From assembly GCF_025264625.1 (NCBI RefSeq), contig NZ_CP093313.1, positions 5,208,001-5,272,000 on the forward strand: DNA of 64,000 nucleotides. The letters are read 5' to 3'. This document shows, one piece after another, positions 8,279 to 17,901 of this stretch. A program made the translations under genes and the position numbers. The first letter of the stretch is position 1, and every line of letters begins with the position of its first letter. The notes under the pieces were generated by a model, which was not told the origin of the DNA, did no database searches, and saw only the letters and a program-made list of their open reading frames with translations. The DNA comes from Occallatibacter riparius. Lineage in GTDB: Bacteria > Acidobacteriota > Terriglobia > Terriglobales > Acidobacteriaceae.

Positions 8279-9657
8279 CGACATTCAACCCAATCTCGCG
8301 CCGGAACGCCCTGATCTGTTTGATCCTCTCAGCCTCGCTGTCCATTGCGTGGGCCTTGGCGATCGACACCTCGAGGCACGGCGGCGCCCTGGGCGATTTC
8401 CGGGCCATCTACTATGGCGCGCGGACAGCCATCAATCATCACGATCCATACAAGCCGGATCAGTTCCTTCAGGTCTACCGCCAGGAAGGCGGCAATTTCC
8501 CCACTGAGCCGGACCGCTTGCGCAGCTTCTCGCGCGCTGTTCCCGTTTGCGTGAATCTGCCCACAACGTTGTTGGTCGTGCTGCCCCTGGCCTTGCTCAG
8601 TTGGGTGCCCGCGCATTTCATCTGGATGGCCCTACTGCCGGCGAGCCTGATCATTGCTGCCTGGCTCATGTGGGATCTTGCGGAAACCCGCGCGCCCGGC
8701 TTCATCCTTTTCCTGAGCTGCCTCCTCCTCGCGAATTGCGAAAACCTGCTGTTGCTCGGCAATGGATCAGGCATGGCCATGAGCCTCGGTGCTATCGCGG
8801 TCTGGTGCTTCCTCAAGCAGCGGCACGAGATCCTGGGCATCGTCTGCTTCACGCTCGGCCTCGCTCTCAAGCCGCAGGAAATCGGCCTGATCTGGCTCTT
8901 TTTCCTGCTTGCCGGCGGCACGTATCGCAAGCGCGCCTGGCAAGTGGCGGGAGCGGCAACAGTAGTCGCCACCCTGAGCCTTTTGTGGGTCTCGCAGGCC
9001 TCGCCGCATTGGATCGAAGAGTGGCGCGCCAACATTGCCGCGACCTCCATGCGCGGCGACTTGAATGATCCCGGCCCCACGTCGATCGGCAATCAAGCCG
9101 TCGGCATGATCGTCAGCCTGCAATCGGTCATCAGCTACTTCTGGGACGATCCGCACATCTATAATCCTGTCGCACTCCTCATCGGAGGAGCGCTCATCCT
9201 GATCTGGTGCATCGTCACCGTTCGCTCGCGCCCCTCACGTGAGGGAGCGTTGCTGGCCATTGCCTCCATGGCGGCCCTGAGCCTTCTGCCCATTTACCAC
9301 CGTCAATACGACACCAAGATCCTACTCCTAACTCTTCCTGCCTGCGCACTGCTCTGGGCACAGAAGAGCCCGCTGCGCAAACTCGCGACCGCCATAACTA
9401 CTGTAGGAATCATCTTCGTCTCCGATATTCCCGTCGCCAGCATGGTCATGCTCAGGAAGAGCCTCAATCTTCCACTCGACCAGTTCCATGGGCAGTTGTT
9501 CTCAGTGCTCCTCGGCCGCACCCCCACGCTCGCACTACTTCTTGTGGGCAGCTTCTACCTTTGGGCCTACGCCAAATACGAAGTGATGGACAGGGCGAAG
9601 GCATCTGCGTCTGCTGAGACAGAGCCAGAGCTGGATATGGCCGCACTCTCCGCGTAA
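8275..9657 (+). CDS. GT87 (DUF2029) family membrane glycosyltransferase, copy 2
   Basis: A tandem paralogue of the preceding gene, 460 aa, sharing blocks such as DFRAIYYGARTAINHHDPY, LKQRHEILGIVCFTLGLALK, NDPGPTS and LLPIYHRQYDTKILLL. The frame is open far upstream, but the ATG at 8275, overlapping the first gene's stop, is the sensible start. Two coupled near-copies suggest that the pair acts as a heteromer or on successive sugars. This is inferred. Both end in acidic tails (TDPELEM / TEPELDM). Confidence 0.82.
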   Translation: MTTFNPISRRNALICLILSASLSIAWALAIDTSRHGGALGDFRAIYYGARTAINHHDPYKPDQFLQVYRQEGGNFPTEPDRLRSFSRAVPVCVNLPTTLLVVLPLALLSWVPAHFIWMALLPASLIIAAWLMWDLAETRAPGFILFLSCLLLANCENLLLLGNGSGMAMSLGAIAVWCFLKQRHEILGIVCFTLGLALKPQEIGLIWLFFLLAGGTYRKRAWQVAGAATVVATLSLLWVSQASPHWIEEWRANIAATSMRGDLNDPGPTSIGNQAVGMIVSLQSVISYFWDDPHIYNPVALLIGGALILIWCIVTVRSRPSREGALLAIASMAALSLLPIYHRQYDTKILLLTLPACALLWAQKSPLRKLATAITTVGIIFVSDIPVASMVMLRKSLNLPLDQFHGQLFSVLLGRTPTLALLLVGSFYLWAYAKYEVMDRAKASASAETEPELDMAALSA

Positions 9658-9708
9658 TCAAACCGCTTCTTGATCGATCGGCTTCGCCGTGGTCTATTAA
9701 GAATCACG

Positions 9709-10377
9709 ATGCAGACCTTTGAAGCCTTCATCGACTCAACCCATCCCGATGCGCCCGTCAGGGGCTACCTGCACCGACCCCCCGATCCCGCCGCAGACTG
9801 CCTCATTCTCACCCACGGCGCCGGCGTGAACTGCCAAGCGCCGCTCCTCGTCGCATTAGCGGATGCATTCTGCGCAGCCGGCATCACCGTCCTTCGCTGC
9901 GATCTTCCGTTCCGCCAGGCCCGTCCCTCCGGCCCACCTCCGCGCGGCGCCGCGGAACGCGATCAAGGCGGCCTGCGCGCCGCTGTCGAAGCCATGCGCC
10001 GCATGAATCCGCGTCACGTCTTCCTCGGCGGCCACTCCTACGGAGGACGCCAGGCATCCATATTGGCGGCGAGCGATCCCCGAATCGCCGACGCCCTCCT
10101 CTTGCTCTCCTATCCTCTCCATCCGCCCAAACAACCCGCCCAGCTGCGAACAGCGCACTTTCCCTCGCTGCAGGTGCCTGCTCTCTTCGTTCACGGAGTC
10201 CGCGACGGCTTCGCAACCTCCGCGGAGATGGAGTCGGCCCTCAGCCTCATCCCCGCGCGTACTGAAATCCTCTCCGTCGTCGGGGCAGGGCATGAGCTCA
10301 TGACGAAGACCAACCGCGACAACCTCATCGCACAGGTAACAAACAGGTTTGCCGCGTTCACGCATCCAACTGCCTGA
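9709..10377 (+). CDS. Alpha/beta hydrolase (KANL3/Tex30-like)
   Basis: This 222-aa cytoplasmic hydrolase belongs to the dienelactone-hydrolase/KANL3-Tex30-like branch. Visible are the oxyanion region LILTHGAGVNCQAPLL, the nucleophile elbow GGHSYGGRQAS with Ser in GHSYGG, a later Asp in VHGVRDGFATSAEM and His in VVGAGHELM, which together give a full triad. The ATG at 9709 was chosen over an upstream codon at 9670 because it begins a compact domain. Its TGA overlaps the ligD ATG by one base, linking it to the repair genes. No known repair role for this family is assumed. Confidence 0.82.
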   Translation: MQTFEAFIDSTHPDAPVRGYLHRPPDPAADCLILTHGAGVNCQAPLLVALADAFCAAGITVLRCDLPFRQARPSGPPPRGAAERDQGGLRAAVEAMRRMNPRHVFLGGHSYGGRQASILAASDPRIADALLLLSYPLHPPKQPAQLRTAHFPSLQVPALFVHGVRDGFATSAEMESALSLIPARTEILSVVGAGHELMTKTNRDNLIAQVTNRFAAFTHPTA

Positions 10378-13091
10378 TGACGACCTCCGCGAAATCCCGC
10401 TCTCAGTCGGCCAAGGCGGTCGACCGCCAGCTCGCGCGTTATCGCGAGATGCGTGACTTCCACATCACCGCGGAGCCGCGCGGCGACGGCGCACCAGCCA
10501 CGAAGACCAATGCGTTGCCGTTTGTAGTGCAAAAGCACTCCGCCACGCGCCTTCATTACGACTTCCGCCTCGGCTGGAACGGAGTGCTCAAGAGCTGGGC
10601 AGTCACCAAGGGCCCCAGCTACTACACCGGCGACAAGCGCCTCGCTGTCGAAGTGGAAGACCACCCCATGGAATACGGCGGCTTCGAAGGCAGCATCCCC
10701 AAAGGCCAGTACGGTGGCGGCACCGTCATGGTGTGGGACTTCGGGGAGTGGGAACCCCTTGGAGATGTCGACAAGCAGCTGGCCGAGGGCAACCTGAAAT
10801 TCGTGTTGAAGGGAACCAAGCTAAAAGGGAAGTGGGCGCTCATTCGCATGAAACCCAATCCGGAGCGCGACCGTTCCGGCAAGCCGAACTGGCTCCTGCT
10901 CAAGGAGCGCGACGAATACGCGCAGCACGAAGAAGGCCCGTCCATCACGGAACTCGCCCCCAACAGCGCGCTAACCAAGCGCTCCATTGAAGAGATCGCC
11001 GCAAGCGAAGATCACGTGTGGGATTCGCGGAGCGGCCTTCGCAAATCCGAAGACAACGGCGCGCGCAAGTCGCCGGCGCAAAAAGCCAAAACGCAGGACC
11101 GGAAAGTCAAGTCCCTCGACAAGCTGCTGAAGGACATCCCGCGCGAAAGCTATCCGGGATTCATTCCGCCGCAGCTTGCCGAACAATCGCGCTCATCGCC
11201 CTCGGGCAACGATTGGGTCCACGAACTCAAGCTCGACGGATACCGCACCCAGATCCACGTGCGCGCTTCCACACAAAAGGGCGGACCAACCAAGGCGCGC
11301 ATCTTCACCCGCAAAGGCCTTGACTGGACCGCGCGCATGCCCAGGCTCGCAGAGGCCGCGGCAACGCTGGGTGTCGAAAGCGCCATACTCGACGGCGAAT
11401 TAGTCGTGCTCGACCACAGCGGCAAAAGCAGCTTCTCCGATCTGCAGGCCGCGTTTCAGGAAAGTAAAAAAGTTGACCTCGTTTACTTCGCCTTCGACAT
11501 CCTCCATCTGAACGGCCACAACCTGCGCGGCCTGCCTCTGCTCAAACGCAAAGAGATTCTCCAAAAGCTTCTACCGCCTGACGATCCAACCCTGCGCTTC
11601 TCGGAACACATCCGCAGCGATGGCGAGCATGTATTCCAAAAAGCCTGCGAGCTCGGCGCCGAAGGAATCGTCTCCAAGCAAGTCGCGGCTCCCTACATCT
11701 CCGGCCGCGGTAACACATGGCTCAAACGGAAGGGAAGTCTCAGGCAGGAGTTCGTCATCGGCGGATTCACTCCGGTTTCAACTACAGGCCGCGGTGTGGG
11801 CGCTTTGGTGCTTGGCTACTACGACGACAAGGGCAAGCTCATCTACGCTGGCCGCACTGGCACGGGCTTCTCCCAAGCAACGGAGCGCATGCTGCGCGTC
11901 CGCCTCGATGCGCTCGTGCAGAAGGCGCCCAGCTTCGCTGAACTGCCGCGTGAAGCCCGCGAGAACGCCACCTGGGTCAAGCCCGAACTCGTCGCCGAAG
12001 TTCATTTCGCGTCGTGGACCAAGGACAATCTGATCCGCCAGTCCTCCTTCAAAGGCCTTCGCGAAGACAAGCCCGCAAACGAGGTTGTCCGCGAAACATC
12101 GTTTGCCGATGTCGCGCCGTCTACTTCTCCTGTGAGGTCCTCGGTGAAACACGCCCCCGCCAAAGCTGCTCCCAAAGCAGCCAGATCAGTTCCAAAGCCC
12201 GATCTCCCCATCCCCATCTCGCGGCCCGACAAAGTGCTTGACGAAACCAGCGGCATGACGAAGCAGGACCTTGCTGAGTATCTCGTCGCAGTAGCCGACC
12301 GCATGCTCCCCCACATCGCCGATCGCCCCATCAGCATCCTGCGTCTCCCTAACGGAGTCGGCAAACAATCATTCTTTCAGCGCCACGTCAGCGCGGGCCT
12401 TCCTCCCGGCGTTCACACCATTCCCGTGGCCAGCAGAAAAACCGGCGAACACACCGACTATCTCTACCTGAACTCCGTTGAGGGTCTCGTCGGCATGGCG
12501 CAGATGGGCGTCCTCGAAATTCACCCTTGGGGATCGAAGATTGACAACGTCGACAAGCCCGATCGCATCATCTTCGACCTCGACCCCGACGAGGCGATCC
12601 CCTGGTCCACACTCTCCGAGGCCGCATTCGACATCCGCTCGCGCCTCAAGCGCCTCGGCCTCACAAGTTACGTGAAGAGCACCGGCGGCAAAGGCCTGCA
12701 CGTCGTCATCGCCATCGAGCCGGAACACGGCTGGGCCACCATCAAGCAGTTCGCGCACAACGTCGTTCTCCAAATGGAGAAGGACAATCCGAGCCTCTAC
12801 CTCACCAAGATGTCGAAGGCCGCGCGCAAAAACCATATCTACCTCGACTACCTTCGCAACGACCGCGAATCCACCGCCGTCGCGCCATTCTCAACCCGCG
12901 CGCGCCCCGGCGTCCCCGTCGCCGTCACGCTCGACTGGAAGGAAATCAAGGCGGACTCTCGCCCGGTCTTCCACGTCTGCGATCTCGACCAGTGGCGCGC
13001 CCGACTGCGCAAAGACCCGTGGAAGGAAATGCTCACCTCGCCGCAACGTCTAACCAAAGAAATGCTTCTATCTGCAGGTGTGAAGCTTTGA
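10377..13091 (+). CDS. ligD: Multifunctional DNA ligase D (NHEJ)
   Basis: LigD repairs double-strand breaks with Ku by trimming, filling and sealing ends. Domains run phosphoesterase (about 30-200, HSATRLHYDFRLGWNG and VTKGPS), ATP-dependent ligase (about 255-560; catalytic Lys285 in HELKLDGYR, later EGIVSK and a C-terminal OB part ending VAEVHFASW), an Ala/Lys/Pro linker, and the archaeo-eukaryotic primase-type polymerase (about 625-890; DLDPDE with Asp734 and Asp736, then STGGKGLHVV). This PE-LIG-POL order is the Pseudomonas type, not the mycobacterial POL-PE-LIG. Length 904 aa is normal. ku follows 130 bases on, in the same direction. Confidence 0.96.
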   Translation: MTTSAKSRSQSAKAVDRQLARYREMRDFHITAEPRGDGAPATKTNALPFVVQKHSATRLHYDFRLGWNGVLKSWAVTKGPSYYTGDKRLAVEVEDHPMEYGGFEGSIPKGQYGGGTVMVWDFGEWEPLGDVDKQLAEGNLKFVLKGTKLKGKWALIRMKPNPERDRSGKPNWLLLKERDEYAQHEEGPSITELAPNSALTKRSIEEIAASEDHVWDSRSGLRKSEDNGARKSPAQKAKTQDRKVKSLDKLLKDIPRESYPGFIPPQLAEQSRSSPSGNDWVHELKLDGYRTQIHVRASTQKGGPTKARIFTRKGLDWTARMPRLAEAAATLGVESAILDGELVVLDHSGKSSFSDLQAAFQESKKVDLVYFAFDILHLNGHNLRGLPLLKRKEILQKLLPPDDPTLRFSEHIRSDGEHVFQKACELGAEGIVSKQVAAPYISGRGNTWLKRKGSLRQEFVIGGFTPVSTTGRGVGALVLGYYDDKGKLIYAGRTGTGFSQATERMLRVRLDALVQKAPSFAELPREARENATWVKPELVAEVHFASWTKDNLIRQSSFKGLREDKPANEVVRETSFADVAPSTSPVRSSVKHAPAKAAPKAARSVPKPDLPIPISRPDKVLDETSGMTKQDLAEYLVAVADRMLPHIADRPISILRLPNGVGKQSFFQRHVSAGLPPGVHTIPVASRKTGEHTDYLYLNSVEGLVGMAQMGVLEIHPWGSKIDNVDKPDRIIFDLDPDEAIPWSTLSEAAFDIRSRLKRLGLTSYVKSTGGKGLHVVIAIEPEHGWATIKQFAHNVVLQMEKDNPSLYLTKMSKAARKNHIYLDYLRNDRESTAVAPFSTRARPGVPVAVTLDWKEIKADSRPVFHVCDLDQWRARLRKDPWKEMLTSPQRLTKEMLLSAGVKL

Positions 13092-13221
13092 AGCCAACGA
13101 AGAAATGGCGAAAGCCCGGCGTTTTACGTTGATTTCACTTCAAATGCAGCAATGATTGCGATAAACTCCACACTCTACGGGGTCTAATTCGAGCACGGCA
13201 CGAGTGCTCGAGGGGGTCAGA

Positions 13222-14130
13222 ATGGCACGTCCCTATTGGACGGGAAACCTGCAGATATCGCTTGTCTCATTTGGTGTCAGTCTCTATGTAGCAACCGAGA
13301 CCAAAAGCCAAATCAGCTTTCACCAGATCAGCCGCCGCACCGGCGAGCGTATCCGCCACCAGAAGGTGCTTGAGAGCGCCGTCGAAAACAACGAGCCCAG
13401 CACAGCCGTCGAGAAAGACGAGATCGTCAAGGGCTACGAGTACCGCAAGGGCCAATACGTCATCATCGAACCGTCCGAGCTTGAGAACCTCCGCGTCCCC
13501 TCCAAGCACACCATCGCGGTTTCGCAGTTCGTCGACCGGGCCGACCTCAATCCCGAATACGTTGAGAAGCCTTACTTCGTCCTGCCCGAGAACGACGCGC
13601 AGACCGAATCCTTCAACACCATCCGCGAGGCTCTGCTCAAGACCGGCAAAATCGCCATCGGCAAGGTCGCATTCTCCGGCCGCGAGAACATCGTCGCCGT
13701 GCTACCGGCGCCCGGCGATAAAGGCATGATGGCCTACACGCTTCGTTATCAGAACGAGCTCCGCAACGCGGCTGACTACTTCCGCGACATTAAGGCCACC
13801 GCAGTCGACGAGGATTCGCTCGGGCTCGCCGAAATGCTCATTAAGAAAATGAGCACGAAATTCGACCTCAGCAAATTTGAGGACGGCTACGAAACTGCGG
13901 TCAAGGCTCTCGTCGAGGCGAAGGTCAACAACATGCCGATCCCCACCGAGGAAGCGCCCAAGCCGCAGACCGGCAAGGTCATCAACCTCATGGACGCGCT
14001 GCGCAAGAGCATCGGCGACGATTCTCGTTCCACTAAGAAGCCTCCCAAGAGCGAGAAGGAACCGCAGCCCGGCAAACTCGGCCTCGTCAAGGGCCAGAGC
14101 AAAGCGCCCGCCAAACGCAAATCCGCCTGA
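13222..14130 (+). CDS. ku: Ku homodimer DNA end-binding protein
   Basis: Bacterial Ku rings DNA ends and recruits LigD. The start ATG at 13222 (MARPYWTGNLQISLVSFG) follows a GGGGG site. A GTG six codons earlier is possible but less typical. The core fold (QISRRTGERIRHQKVLE, ENNEPSTAVEKDEIVKGYEY, LPENDAQTESFNTIREALL, DLSKFEDGYETAV) is complete. The final 50 residues are rich in Lys and Pro (SEKEPQPGKLGLVKGQ...KRKSA), the basic tail that in other bacterial Ku proteins aids DNA threading and LigD contact. The 302-aa size fits. Confidence 0.95.
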   Translation: MARPYWTGNLQISLVSFGVSLYVATETKSQISFHQISRRTGERIRHQKVLESAVENNEPSTAVEKDEIVKGYEYRKGQYVIIEPSELENLRVPSKHTIAVSQFVDRADLNPEYVEKPYFVLPENDAQTESFNTIREALLKTGKIAIGKVAFSGRENIVAVLPAPGDKGMMAYTLRYQNELRNAADYFRDIKATAVDEDSLGLAEMLIKKMSTKFDLSKFEDGYETAVKALVEAKVNNMPIPTEEAPKPQTGKVINLMDALRKSIGDDSRSTKKPPKSEKEPQPGKLGLVKGQSKAPAKRKSA

Positions 14131-14142
14131 GTTGGAGTCCCC

Positions 14143-14571
14143 ATGCAACTCGTCATCAAAGTCGACCTGGACAAGACACAGCTGTCCCTGCCTGAAATCT
14201 TCAAGCTCATCGGAGACTGCGCCGCGCGCGAAGAGGTGAGGGAAGAGCCGCAGTTCGGCGGGGAGGGCTTGATTCGTGACAGCCGCTCCCACGCCATCGG
14301 CGAATGGGCCATCGAGGACGAAGAGACCGAACGTCCCAATCCGCTCGAGTCCCCCTATCGCGCTGCCGCAATCGCTCGCTACGTGCGCCCCGGCCAAATT
14401 GAAGTCGACCGCTTCGCATCGGTCAGCACAGCGGACAACGGCGCGTTCGTCCAAGGCTGGCTCTTCGTTCCCCAATCCGAAATCGGATCGAGCGGAGCCG
14501 ACGCACTCCCGCCACGCAAACCGCCGCAGTCCATTAACTCCACACCCACCGCCGGCCGCCGAGCCGTATAA
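14143..14571 (+). CDS. Hypothetical protein downstream of ku
   Basis: This 142-aa protein is not recognised. It starts with a strand-turn-helix pattern (MQLVIKVDLDKTQLSLPEIF), is acidic in the middle (EWAIEDEETERPNPLESPY), and ends in a disordered Pro/Ser tail. There is no signal or membrane segment. A GGAG site lies five bases before the ATG, 12 bases after the ku stop, so it belongs to the repair transcript. A link to end joining is only suggested by position. Confidence 0.55.
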   Translation: MQLVIKVDLDKTQLSLPEIFKLIGDCAAREEVREEPQFGGEGLIRDSRSHAIGEWAIEDEETERPNPLESPYRAAAIARYVRPGQIEVDRFASVSTADNGAFVQGWLFVPQSEIGSSGADALPPRKPPQSINSTPTAGRRAV

Positions 14572-14623
14572 CCGGTCAAACGGAGCATTAAACGTAGCAC
14601 CGGACTGTCAGAGTTCTCCGCCT

Positions 14624-17600
14624 TCAAAAGCGAGGCGCCGCCACCTCATTCCAAACGTGATGGATGCCGGTCTTGCTCCCAATGCGTGGTGACGGGCGGA
14701 TCGCGCGTGCTGTTCCCACAGGCGCCACAGGGCGCCCAGAGGTACGTGGCTGCATGCCCGAAGATACCGATGCCGTATACGGCAGCGGTGCTGGTTCCTT
14801 GATCGCACTGAGATCCACGATCGCGATTCCCGTTCCCGTCTTCCCTGTGATCGCCAGGAGGATGTTGTCCTTCCCATCTCCGACCAGGGCGTCATAGTTC
14901 TGTGAGAGCTCCACCGGAAGCGCGATACGGGTCAGCAGCTTGCCCAATCTCCCATCAAATACATCGATGCCGTTAGTTCCGGGTTGAAACAGGAGCGTGC
15001 CGTCGCCGCTCAACTGCGCGCCGTAGACATAATCCACCACCATCATCTCGGCGTCGTTCAAGGTCAGATAAGACTTGGCGCTCAGATTTGTGTCGAAGAG
15101 ATAGCTGCCAGCCGCAAGCGTCTTCTGGTCAGCTGAGAGCGCCAGCTCGTAGTCTCCCCCGCAGCACTCCGCGCCGTTTGCTGACCACGTAACGGCGTCC
15201 GTCGCCGTATCCACAGTGAACAGTCCACCCATATCGTTGAAGAACACCCGCGAATTATCCGACAGAATCGCGACCTTATAGAACGGACGCAAATCTCCCA
15301 GGATGCGATAATCGGTCACTGCGCCGGACGTCGAATCGATCTTGTAGAACGAGTCGAATCCTTCATGGTTCACAGCCGCGGCAAAGTAGATCATTCCTGA
15401 GTCGCTGACGGCGATCCCTGCCGGCAATGCCGTGCCTGAGTCCGAGGGGCCGCCCGCAAAGTACGGATGGTTGAATACGAAAGATTGAACGCTGCCCGGA
15501 GAATCCGGATGGAGCAGGTAAATCATGCCCGCGCCTGCGTCGGAAACCGCCAGCTTGCTGCCGTCGGGTGAAAGAGCAATCCCCCACAGCCGATGCGCCC
15601 TCCCTGTTGCGGCGCCCGGCACGCTGATTGAAGGGAGCCACGCCCCGCTGCTTCGAGAGTAGACCCGTATTTGCGATGCGTCGGTGAAGTAGTAGACGTC
15701 CCGCTTCGGGTCGTAGAGTCCCTGTGCCAAGGAAGCAGTTCCAGACAGAGTGACAGGCTGCGTCGCAGGCAGATAGTGCAGTCCTCCTGATAACTCCACA
15801 GATCCTGCGTCCGAAGTAATCTTGATATCGGCGTCCGTCCCAGCAGTTCCCGCTGGCAACGTGAAAGAAAACGACTGAATCTGCCACGGCGCTGAGGAAA
15901 CATGATATGGATTGTCCGTATAGGCGGTAATGGGCGCGGGTTTGCCATTCACCTCGATCTGCAGATTCGCCGGAATCTGGTTGGGAGGAGTTGTTCTCGG
16001 CCCAAAGCCGAAACCATAGACAACCGCCGCGCCGCCGCCTTCCGCCGCGGCGCTATCCGGGGTGATTTGGAGAACGCTGGGCCCGTAACTGAACGCGTAC
16101 GGAAGGTATTGCATGCCTCCGTCGGTAAGCAACGTAACCACATCAACTGGCCCCGGTTGGCCGGGCGGCGTAGTGGCAGTAACATGCGACGGAACCCCTC
16201 CGATCGCCGCCTGCTTCTGCCCAAAGTAGACTGCGGCAAAGTTTGCAACGTGAAAGAACGAGTTGTCGACAACCGTGCCGCCCTCCAGCGCCCCCGCTGG
16301 CGGATCGACATAGTCTGCGACTGAAGCTGTTCCTTCTGCGCCGGTTCGCATGGCGGCGGTGTCCAGAATCCCGATCCCCTCGACCATGACGCCGGCGAGT
16401 TGCCCGCTGTTATCGATGGCGCTGATCCAGGTGCCGAGTACGCTTGATCCCCCGAGGCTCAGGTCCGGTAACCAGCCAGCCTGGCTGCCGCTCCCAAGAT
16501 CGTATGCTCGAACAATTCCTCCCAGCAGTTGCGGCGCAATAAAGACGGTCTTGGAATCGGGACTGACCACCATCATCGCTCCCGCGTCCGTTTTTACCGG
16601 AAAGGACCCAGTCTCCGCGAGTGTAACCGCATCCAGTACGAGCAGTTGAGCCGGATTGCCGGCTTGAAGAACGAGCAGCGATTTCCCGTCAGGCGTTACG
16701 GCTAATCCACTTACATACGTTCCACTTGAAGTCATCTGGCCCGAAACCGGGTCGAGCGCGCAGAGCGTGGGGCCGTTGCTGATCACCACCCGCCTTCGAT
16801 CGCCTGTAACTTCGAAATCAAAGACAGCGTTCAGATCGCATCCGGCCGGCGCCGGGTCGTACCTCGACTCGAGCACATTATCTTTGGGATTCCAGATCGC
16901 GAAGCTGTTGTAGCCCACTATGGTGCGGTCGCCGCCGGAGCCCCCTAGCAGGGCGAGATCTCCGTTGGCGAGCACCCTGACTGAGTAAGTTGGATATCCA
17001 GTGGCGCCAATCTGCGCGGCAACATAGCGGTGCTTGATCGCCATCGCTACCGGGTCGATCGCGTAGATGTCCCCAATCTCTTGCGTTCCCACGTAGAGAG
17101 TGCTGTGGTCCGGCGTCACGTCCATTCCGTATGCGCCCGGAACAACAATCGATCGCAATAGTTTGTGAGTCGCCGCATCGATGACAAACACCTGGCTCGA
17201 ACCCGCATCACTCATGAAGAAGCGGTTCGTTCCGGAATCAAACACCACGGTAAATGGCAGCACCGCGTCGGTTCGAACGTACCCCGTGCGCGTCCGGCCG
17301 ATATTCCCGGCGAACGGCGATAGGTCGAGGCTTAGCGTCGTCGATTTCTTGCCGACCGTTCCCGCGCCGTCGATGGTGACAGCTGCCGTGGACGCGGCGA
17401 TATATGGAGCGGCGGTGAATGTGAACTTCTGCGAGTCACCCGGCCGCAGCAGTGCGCTCGCCGGCGAAACCGAGACCCCGAAAGGCAGGGTGCCGACAGC
17501 CACATTCACATCCGATGTGTAGCCGTTCTCTCCTGTCACCGTCGCCGTGACCGAGCCTGAAGTAGCGCCCGAGATATTCAGAGTTGAACTCGAGAGGGAA

Positions 17601-17770
17601 AGGCTAAACGCTGGGGTCGGCTGCGGGCCGCTGGAGCCTCCCGAGTTTCCCCCGCTCCCGCAGCCGGCAATCAATAGGAGAGAAACGATCGAGAAGGGAA
17701 TTGCTAAGTGATAAGTTCGACAGGAAAACACGCACAAATGCCCCAACGGTCTGCGACCCAACTGCGCCAT
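14624..17770 (-). CDS. Large secreted beta-propeller lipoprotein with IPT/TIG domain
   Basis: The 1048-aa product has a lipobox (IVSLLLIAGCGSGG, Cys near residue 37), so it should be lipid-anchored after export. A Gly/Ser linker and an Ig-like domain rich in Ser and Thr (about 50-130) precede a YVTN-type propeller (VFVIDAATHKLLRSIVVPGA, YGMDVTPDHSTLYVGT). A TIG-like domain follows (SVLQITPDSAAAEGGGAAVV, about 580-660), and then a second propeller half (LYDPKRDVYYFTDASQIRVY, GIALSPDGSKLAVSDAGAGM). Such propellers bind ligands or partners on the cell surface. No enzyme motif is seen. Acidobacteria carry many proteins of this build. The gene is divergent from the ECF sigma gene. Confidence 0.75.
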   Translation of the reverse strand: MAQLGRRPLGHLCVFSCRTYHLAIPFSIVSLLLIAGCGSGGNSGGSSGPQPTPAFSLSLSSSTLNISGATSGSVTATVTGENGYTSDVNVAVGTLPFGVSVSPASALLRPGDSQKFTFTAAPYIAASTAAVTIDGAGTVGKKSTTLSLDLSPFAGNIGRTRTGYVRTDAVLPFTVVFDSGTNRFFMSDAGSSQVFVIDAATHKLLRSIVVPGAYGMDVTPDHSTLYVGTQEIGDIYAIDPVAMAIKHRYVAAQIGATGYPTYSVRVLANGDLALLGGSGGDRTIVGYNSFAIWNPKDNVLESRYDPAPAGCDLNAVFDFEVTGDRRRVVISNGPTLCALDPVSGQMTSSGTYVSGLAVTPDGKSLLVLQAGNPAQLLVLDAVTLAETGSFPVKTDAGAMMVVSPDSKTVFIAPQLLGGIVRAYDLGSGSQAGWLPDLSLGGSSVLGTWISAIDNSGQLAGVMVEGIGILDTAAMRTGAEGTASVADYVDPPAGALEGGTVVDNSFFHVANFAAVYFGQKQAAIGGVPSHVTATTPPGQPGPVDVVTLLTDGGMQYLPYAFSYGPSVLQITPDSAAAEGGGAAVVYGFGFGPRTTPPNQIPANLQIEVNGKPAPITAYTDNPYHVSSAPWQIQSFSFTLPAGTAGTDADIKITSDAGSVELSGGLHYLPATQPVTLSGTASLAQGLYDPKRDVYYFTDASQIRVYSRSSGAWLPSISVPGAATGRAHRLWGIALSPDGSKLAVSDAGAGMIYLLHPDSPGSVQSFVFNHPYFAGGPSDSGTALPAGIAVSDSGMIYFAAAVNHEGFDSFYKIDSTSGAVTDYRILGDLRPFYKVAILSDNSRVFFNDMGGLFTVDTATDAVTWSANGAECCGGDYELALSADQKTLAAGSYLFDTNLSAKSYLTLNDAEMMVVDYVYGAQLSGDGTLLFQPGTNGIDVFDGRLGKLLTRIALPVELSQNYDALVGDGKDNILLAITGKTGTGIAIVDLSAIKEPAPLPYTASVSSGMQPRTSGRPVAPVGTARAIRPSPRIGSKTGIHHVWNEVAAPRF

Positions 17771-17901
17771 TGAAATGGTCCTTTGATGAATGACGTAATT
17801 CTGTCATATGTCCGGTGCTCGCACAATCCCCGGTCACGAAATGCCGCGCGGAAGCCGCGGAGCGGTTGTGTAGCGCAGTCCCGTTTGCTAGCTTGGCGTA
17901 G

